A stretch of 17,279 nt of DNA, taken from contig CAMDEL010000011.1 of the NCBI GenBank assembly GCA_945896765.1, positions 1 through 17,279 on the forward strand, given 5' to 3'. The translations under genes and the position numbers were made by a program. Below are positions 13,902 through 17,279 of the stretch, one piece after another (positions within the stretch are counted from its first letter, which is position 1; each line of letters begins with the position of its first letter). A model generated the notes under the pieces. The model was not told where the DNA came from, made no database searches, and saw only the letters and a list, made by a program, of their open reading frames with translations. Source of the stretch: Singulisphaera sp. GP187 (GTDB lineage Bacteria > Planctomycetota > Phycisphaerae > Phycisphaerales > SM1A02).

Positions 13902-14329
13902 GTCAGATTGAACAAAATTCCCAAACAACTGTCGTCGACAATTCCGCTGCCACCGTGCCCTCTCAAACTGTTTCGAACCTTACCCAAGGAAGTCTTGTAA
14001 CCCATGCAGATGTGGCAGCCCTTCAAGCTGGCCTTGACGAAGCATTTGGTTATCGCGGCGATGTGACGATCATCACCAAAGATGCACGCCGCATCGAGGG
14101 ATATATTTTCGACCTTCGCTCTGGCAAGACCCTTGAAGATTCGTTCGTCAGAATTCTCACTGGAACGAGCGATGACCGAATTGTTGTTCGTTACAACGAA
14201 ATCGAATCGTTGGAATTTTCTGGCCGCGATACCGCAGCGGGAAAGAGTTGGGAGAATTGGCTTCGCAAGTATGCGCAGAAGAAAGTTGCTGGCGAAATCG
14301 CAAGCATCGAATCTGACTCAGGCGATTGA
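13898..14329 (+). CDS. Uncharacterised 143-residue protein, possible small beta-barrel
   Basis: I do not recognise a named family. The first 40 residues are Gln/Ser/Thr-rich and likely disordered. Residues about 45-110 show short strands with turns: YRGDVTIITKDARRIEGYIF, then SFVRIL, DRIVVRYNEIESLEFSGRD. This pattern (strand, charged turn, Glu-Gly-Tyr strand, further strands) is reminiscent of SH3/Sm-like barrels, a guess by eye only. The C-terminal AAGKSWENWLRKYAQKKVAGE looks like an amphipathic basic helix. It is cytosolic by composition. The ATG overlaps the stop of the gene before it (ATGA). It converges with the thiolase gene 26 bp downstream, with no clear terminator. Confidence 0.72.
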   Translation: MSQIEQNSQTTVVDNSAATVPSQTVSNLTQGSLVTHADVAALQAGLDEAFGYRGDVTIITKDARRIEGYIFDLRSGKTLEDSFVRILTGTSDDRIVVRYNEIESLEFSGRDTAAGKSWENWLRKYAQKKVAGEIASIESDSGD

Positions 14330-14355
14330 TTTCTCTGCGTCAAGCGCAATCTTCT

Positions 14356-15531
14356 TCAGACTCGTTCGATCAACATCGTCACTGCGTTTCCACCGCCCAA
14401 GCACAGGCTGCAAATTCCTCTGCGGCCATTGGTTCGAATGAGGTGGTGAACCAGTGTGACCAGAACGCGCGCGCCACTTGCACCGATGGGATGTCCCATC
14501 GCAATTCCGCCACCGCCAACATTGACCTTTTCTTCGCTGATTTTTAGGTATTTCGTATTACAAAGAACTTGCGCTGCAAACGCTTCGTTGATTTCGAAGA
14601 GATCGATGTCATCCACAGAAAGTGAATGATCTTTGAGGATTTTTTCGATGCCCAGAGCAGGGGCGAAGAAAAGTTCCTTCGGTTCGACACCAACTGTGTT
14701 GGAACCCAAGATGCGTGCAAGACCCTTCGCGTTGAGCGATTTCGCCGCCGCTTCTGATGCCACGATCACAGCTGCCGCGCCGTCAGAAATTTGACTCGCA
14801 TTCGCAGCAGTGACAGTTCCGTCTGGCTTGAATGCGGGTTTCAACTTCGCAAGAGTTTCGGCAGAACTTTCTGCGCGGAAACCTTCGTCCACATCAAGTC
14901 CAGTCTTCTGCTTGATTTGTTCTGCAGTGAGTGGAACGATTTCATTGCGAAACCATCCTTGCGTGGTGGCATGGGCAGCGCGCTGATGACTCTGTGCACT
15001 GAATCGATCCTGTTCCGCACGAGAGATGCCGTGAGATGTTGCAATGTGTTCCGCTGCGAGTCCCATACCCCATCCTTCGAACGCACAGCGAAGACCGTCA
15101 TATTCCATATGATCGAGCGCTTCGAACTTGCCATAACGCACACCAGCTCGAACGGATGCCAAGTGCGGAGCCAAGTCCATGTTTTCCATTCCACCTGCGA
15201 CGACGACATGGTTGTCGCCTGCGCGAATTGATTGCGCGGCCATCATGACTGCATGCAGACCCGACCCACAAACTTTATTGACAGTGACGGCGCTGAGCGA
15301 CGACGGGAGTCCCGCGCGCAGTCCCGCTTGGCGAGCTGGGTTCTGCCCGACTCCAGCCTGTAAGACGCATCCCATAATGCACTCGTCGATCTTTGCTGCC
15401 GCGCCGGGAACATCAGCGAGGGCAGCCGCGATGGCGAAGGCGCCAAGTTGCGGAGATGGAATTCGCGCAAGCGATCCCTGAAATTTGCCAGTTGGTGTTC
15501 TGCGAGCAGCGAGAATGAGCGGTTGTGACAT
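14356..15531 (-). CDS. Acetyl-CoA C-acetyltransferase (biosynthetic-type thiolase)
   Basis: A 391-residue thiolase that condenses two acetyl-CoA to acetoacetyl-CoA or cleaves 3-ketoacyl-CoA. Catalytic residues are clear: Cys88 in NKVCGSGLHA (nucleophile), Asn/Glu in FEINEAFAAQ, His347 in GGGIAMGHPIGASGAR, and Cys377 in SLCLGGGNAV. Length and spacing match the AtoB/PhaA group. I place the start at 15531 (MSQPLILAARRTP) because the family similarity begins there and AAAGGAG lies 7 nt upstream. The frame is open a further 69 codons upstream, but that stretch has no family similarity. No other fatty-acid, mevalonate or PHB gene is nearby, so the pathway is not known from context. Confidence 0.94.
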   Translation of the reverse strand: MSQPLILAARRTPTGKFQGSLARIPSPQLGAFAIAAALADVPGAAAKIDECIMGCVLQAGVGQNPARQAGLRAGLPSSLSAVTVNKVCGSGLHAVMMAAQSIRAGDNHVVVAGGMENMDLAPHLASVRAGVRYGKFEALDHMEYDGLRCAFEGWGMGLAAEHIATSHGISRAEQDRFSAQSHQRAAHATTQGWFRNEIVPLTAEQIKQKTGLDVDEGFRAESSAETLAKLKPAFKPDGTVTAANASQISDGAAAVIVASEAAAKSLNAKGLARILGSNTVGVEPKELFFAPALGIEKILKDHSLSVDDIDLFEINEAFAAQVLCNTKYLKISEEKVNVGGGGIAMGHPIGASGARVLVTLVHHLIRTNGRRGICSLCLGGGNAVTMLIERV

Positions 15532-15538
15532 TGAGAAT

Positions 15539-15545
15539 CTCCTTT
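15539..15545 (-). promoter_or_regulatory. Shine-Dalgarno site deciding the thiolase start
   Basis: AAAGGAG on the reverse strand ends 7 nt before the ATG at 15531. It is one of the best ribosome-binding sites in the window and rules in this start over the upstream extension. Confidence 0.8.
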
Positions 15546-15678
15546 GACCTGTGAAATTGTGCCTGTGAATGCGGTGGAATCTCTCGAAACAGTGAGCGAT
15601 ACGACGGACTCGATCGGGGCGGAAGAATACACCGATCGCCGAAAAGTGCGAATTTGCCAAGAAAAATGCTCGGCAAAA

Positions 15679-15708
15679 TTGAACGCCCTGCAATTCGAGG
15701 CGTATCAA
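15679..15708 (+). promoter_or_regulatory. Candidate promoter upstream of an orphan terminator
   Basis: TTGAAC (15679-15684, 5 of 6) and TATCAA (15703-15708, 4 of 6) are 18 nt apart. A start near 15715 would begin exactly at the GAGG arm of the following hairpin. Confidence 0.4.
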
Positions 15709-15714
15709 ATTCAA

Positions 15715-15786
15715 AGAGGAAGCAGCGTGCAACCTCAAGTTTTTTCCCCTTGACCGTTCGACCCTTTAGGTTGTGCGGTCTTTTTT
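15715..15786 (+). ncRNA. Candidate small RNA or attenuated leader upstream of the fructose bisphosphatase gene
   Basis: About 70 nt with no coding frame. A 5' hairpin is formed by GAGG (15716-15719) with CCTC (15733-15736), with a symmetric AA/AA internal loop and an inner GCA/TGC stem around GCG. A U-rich linker (AAGTTTTTTCCCC) leads into the intrinsic terminator. The region could encode a short standalone RNA, or be the 5' part of the fructose bisphosphatase transcript that is ended early under some condition. The sequence AGGAAGCAGC recalls part of the SRP RNA loop, but the rest of that domain is missing. Confidence 0.42.
15752..15786 (+). terminator. Intrinsic terminator with no upstream + strand gene
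   Basis: GACCG (15752-15756) pairs with CGGTC (15776-15780) and the inner CGACC (15759-15763) pairs with GGTTG (15769-15773), with a TT/TG internal loop between them and a CTTTA apical loop. Six T follow (15781-15786). Its left arm shares the 8-mer ACCGTTCG with the terminator at 11663. Confidence 0.78.
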
Positions 15787-15905
15787 ATTTCGAAACAATC
15801 GCAGACATGTATGGCGATGTCGGTGATCGATGGTGTTCATGGACATCGCGCTGGGGGTGCATCGCATTTATTCTCAAGAGCGCAATTTATGGTTCAATGG
15901 CTCTC

Positions 15906-15910
15906 AGGAG
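15906..15910 (+). promoter_or_regulatory. Shine-Dalgarno site deciding the fructose bisphosphatase start
   Basis: AGGAG followed by 8 nt and ATG at 15919. It supports this start over the in-frame upstream ATG at 15811. Confidence 0.75.
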
Positions 15911-15918
15911 ATTTTCGT

Positions 15919-16908
15919 ATGGACCACTCTGGATCAAGCACGAGCAATCTGTTTTCGCTCCAAAGTCACATTCTCTCTGAAGAGTCGCTTCACCCTGGAG
16001 CAAGCGGTGATTTTTCGTGGATCATCAGCGCCATCTCGCTTGCAGGCAAAGCGATTGCCGACCGCGTTCGTCGCGCACGCTTGGAAAATGTGCTTGGCGA
16101 ACAAGGGTCGACCAATGTGCAAGGAGAGTCTCAGCAACAGATGGATGTTATTGCCAATGACATTTTGATGCGGTGCCTTGGTTCACGCGCATCCATTGCC
16201 GTGTTGGCTAGCGAAGAAGACGAAGAACCCACGATCATGCGGCGCGGCACTGAAGGCGGGAAATATTGCGTGCTCTTCGATCCACTCGATGGATCAAGCA
16301 CGCTTGACACCAACGGCGCAGTAGGAACGATTTTTACAATCTTGCGAAATGATCCGCTGATTGAGTCCGCTGAGCGCACAGTCTGTCAGCCCGGGCGAAA
16401 GCAAATTGCGGCGGGATATATCTTGTATGGTCCTTCCACTGCGTTTGTGATCACGACGGGCTCTGGAGTCGATCTCTTCGAACTCAATCCAAATATTGGA
16501 TCGTTCATCTTGGTTAAAAAAGGAATGCGCATTCCACCAGCGAAACGCGTCTATTCGGTCAACGAAGCATATTCCTCTTCATTTCCACAGGGATATCAGG
16601 AGTATCTGAAGTGGGCGCATGCAAATTATTATTCATCTCGTTACATCGGAAGTTTGTGTGCCGATGTGCACCGCATCCTGATCAATGGTGGGGTCTTTCT
16701 CTATCCGCCCACCACGTCACACCCAGATGGCAAATTGCGATTGTTGTACGAAGCCAATCCGATGGCAATGATCATGGAACAAGCTGGCGGAATGAGCATC
16801 TGTGGAATAACGCCAACTTTGGATGTTCAACCCAAAAAACTGCACGAACGAGTTCCGCTTGTTTTGGGAAGCAGTGATGAAGTCAAAGCTGTGATGCGAC
16901 ATATCTGA
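15919..16908 (+). CDS. fbp: Class I fructose-1,6-bisphosphatase
   Basis: A 329-residue enzyme that removes the 1-phosphate of fructose 1,6-bisphosphate in gluconeogenesis. Visible: SLHPGASGDFSWIISAISLA (23-42), TNVQGESQQQMDVIAND (65-81), VLASEEDEEP (95-104), the metal-binding FDPLDGSS (120-127, Asp121 and Asp124), the sugar-phosphate site NYYSSRYIGSLCADVHR (236-252), and the active-site signature KLRLLYEANPMA (272-283, Glu278). The Ser-Ser-Asn-Ile-Asp usual after FDPLDG reads SSTLD here. Length is normal. The start at 15919 is set by AGGAG 8 nt upstream and by where family similarity begins. It is preceded by an orphan terminator, so leader-level control is possible. It is convergent with the Dabb gene. 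Confidence 0.95.
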   Translation: MDHSGSSTSNLFSLQSHILSEESLHPGASGDFSWIISAISLAGKAIADRVRRARLENVLGEQGSTNVQGESQQQMDVIANDILMRCLGSRASIAVLASEEDEEPTIMRRGTEGGKYCVLFDPLDGSSTLDTNGAVGTIFTILRNDPLIESAERTVCQPGRKQIAAGYILYGPSTAFVITTGSGVDLFELNPNIGSFILVKKGMRIPPAKRVYSVNEAYSSSFPQGYQEYLKWAHANYYSSRYIGSLCADVHRILINGGVFLYPPTTSHPDGKLRLLYEANPMAMIMEQAGGMSICGITPTLDVQPKKLHERVPLVLGSSDEVKAVMRHI

Positions 16909-16930
16909 TCGTGGCGATTCGAACACGATC
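16907..16930. terminator. Hairpin between convergent genes, possible bidirectional terminator
   Basis: GATCGTG (16907-16913) pairs with CACGATC (16924-16930) around a 10-nt loop, overlapping the fructose bisphosphatase stop and lying 5 bp from the Dabb stop. It is symmetric between convergent genes, but neither side has a T-run, so intrinsic termination is doubtful. Confidence 0.35.
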
Positions 16931-16935
16931 GAAAC

Positions 16936-17279
16936 TCAGTTGCCATAGTCAAAAATGCGCATGGACTTGGATTTTTCCTTCCACGCGCCGACAAGAGCAA
17001 GATGATCGGGATGAATAAGGTATGCCTTGTATGCATCGGTGGATGCGAACTCCACACTGACGGCAACGTCGTAATCACCATCGACATTTTTTCGGCCAAT
17101 GTCTATTGGACGAGCGAGTGAAAATTCGAGGACGCCAGGAATCGAAGAGAGTTTCGCGTTGCAATCTTTTTCAAGAGCTGTGCGATCATTCGTGTCTTTC
17201 AATTTGATCAGCACGAGATGTTGGATCGTGATCGCGGATGTGGCGGATGCGCGGGGTTGTGATGCGTTGGCGTTTGGTG
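16936..17279 (-). CDS. Dabb (stress-responsive alpha/beta barrel) domain protein, 5' end outside window
   Basis: The Dabb domain is a small dimeric ferredoxin-like fold of poorly known function. The visible part contains QHLVLIKLKD, which matches the conserved N-terminal strand with its His and Lys, then SIPGVLEFSLARPID, DYDVAVSVEFASTDAYKAYLIHPDHLALV and the C-terminal MRIFDY. The first Met-like codon in the window is GTG at 17214, but that start would cut off the conserved His of HLVLIKLK. The frame is open to the window edge through an Ala/Ser/Thr-rich stretch (NASQPRASATSAIT), which looks like a linker after a signal peptide lying outside. So the true gene is longer and its product may be exported. 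Convergent with the fructose bisphosphatase gene. Confidence 0.8.
   Translation of the reverse strand, partial: PNANASQPRASATSAITIQHLVLIKLKDTNDRTALEKDCNAKLSSIPGVLEFSLARPIDIGRKNVDGDYDVAVSVEFASTDAYKAYLIHPDHLALVGAWKEKSKSMRIFDYGN

Larger units (their letters stand above)
15532..15918. other. 387-bp intergenic region between divergent thiolase and fructose bisphosphatase genes
   Basis: I see no credible protein gene here on either strand. It holds, in order: the thiolase Shine-Dalgarno (15539-15545), about 130 bp with no recognised signal, a promoter-like pair (15679-15708), a small hairpin (15716-15736), a U-rich linker, an intrinsic terminator (15752-15786), and about 130 bp of leader up to the fructose bisphosphatase start. 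The fructose bisphosphatase frame is open upstream to 15811, but that extension has no family similarity. Confidence 0.6.

Noticed and set aside
15532..15738. 69-codon upstream extension of the thiolase
   Set aside because: No thiolase similarity there, and a strong Shine-Dalgarno site points to 15531.
15690..15786. Possible bacterial SRP (4.5S) RNA, from AGGAAGCAGC at 15717-15726
   Set aside because: The conserved GGTCAGG strand and the GGAA tetraloop before GGAAGCAGC are missing, and the flanking ends do not pair into the long SRP helix.
1..17279. CRISPR arrays, insertion sequences, phage genes, toxin-antitoxin pairs, tRNA and rRNA genes
   Set aside because: I looked for repeats with spacers, inverted terminal repeats, transposase or integrase motifs, and tRNA-like cloverleafs, and found none.

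Overview
The window looks like chromosomal DNA of a planctomycete, most likely of the Phycisphaerae. The best evidence is the secreted protein at 958-2538. It ends in two short calcium-loop (dockerin-like) repeats of the form GDxNxDGxxDxxDLxxLLxxWG, a C-terminal tail typical of exported proteins in that group. Outer-membrane genes (an lptB-like ATPase, a PagL-like barrel, a PEGA lipoprotein) fit a Gram-negative-type envelope. I see no insertion sequence, phage gene, CRISPR array, rRNA or tRNA. The content is mostly housekeeping, densely packed, with many 4-base overlaps.

Layout. 1-927 (-): a D-2-hydroxyacid dehydrogenase cut by the window edge. 958-2538 (+): a subtilase-like secreted protein, divergent from it across 30 bp. 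2591-4378 (+): a fused two-domain ABC permease without its ATPase or binding protein. 4398-9640 (+): an operon of nuoD, nuoE, an 88-residue unknown gene, nuoF, ybeY and a CorC/HlyC-type CBS protein, most genes overlapping by 4 bp. 9637-10371 (-): lptB-like ATPase, overlapping the operon's end. 10409-11002 (+): a PEGA lipoprotein divergent from lptB. 11039-11527 (-): a Nudix hydrolase. 11720-12388 (+): a PagL-like outer-membrane barrel. 12418-13464 (-): galE. 13527-14329 (+): two overlapping unknown genes. 14356-15531 (-): a thiolase. 15919-16908 (+): class I fructose-1,6-bisphosphatase. 16936-17279 (-): a Dabb-domain protein whose 5' end lies outside the window.

The most unusual signals are non-coding. 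(1) At eight transcription-unit starts a TATAAT-like hexamer lies 6-9 nt before the start codon, usually with no Shine-Dalgarno sequence. That geometry puts the transcript start at or next to the start codon, so leaderless mRNAs look common here. By contrast, the thiolase, fructose bisphosphatase, nuoE and CorC genes have good Shine-Dalgarno sites. (2) Two strong intrinsic terminators on the + strand (11663-11700 and 15752-15786) follow no + strand gene. Each is preceded by a plausible promoter and an upstream hairpin, which makes both good candidates for small RNAs or, for the second, an attenuated leader of the fructose bisphosphatase gene. (3) The 88-residue gene between nuoE and nuoF overlaps both neighbours by ATGA and is an unrecognised candidate accessory gene of complex I.
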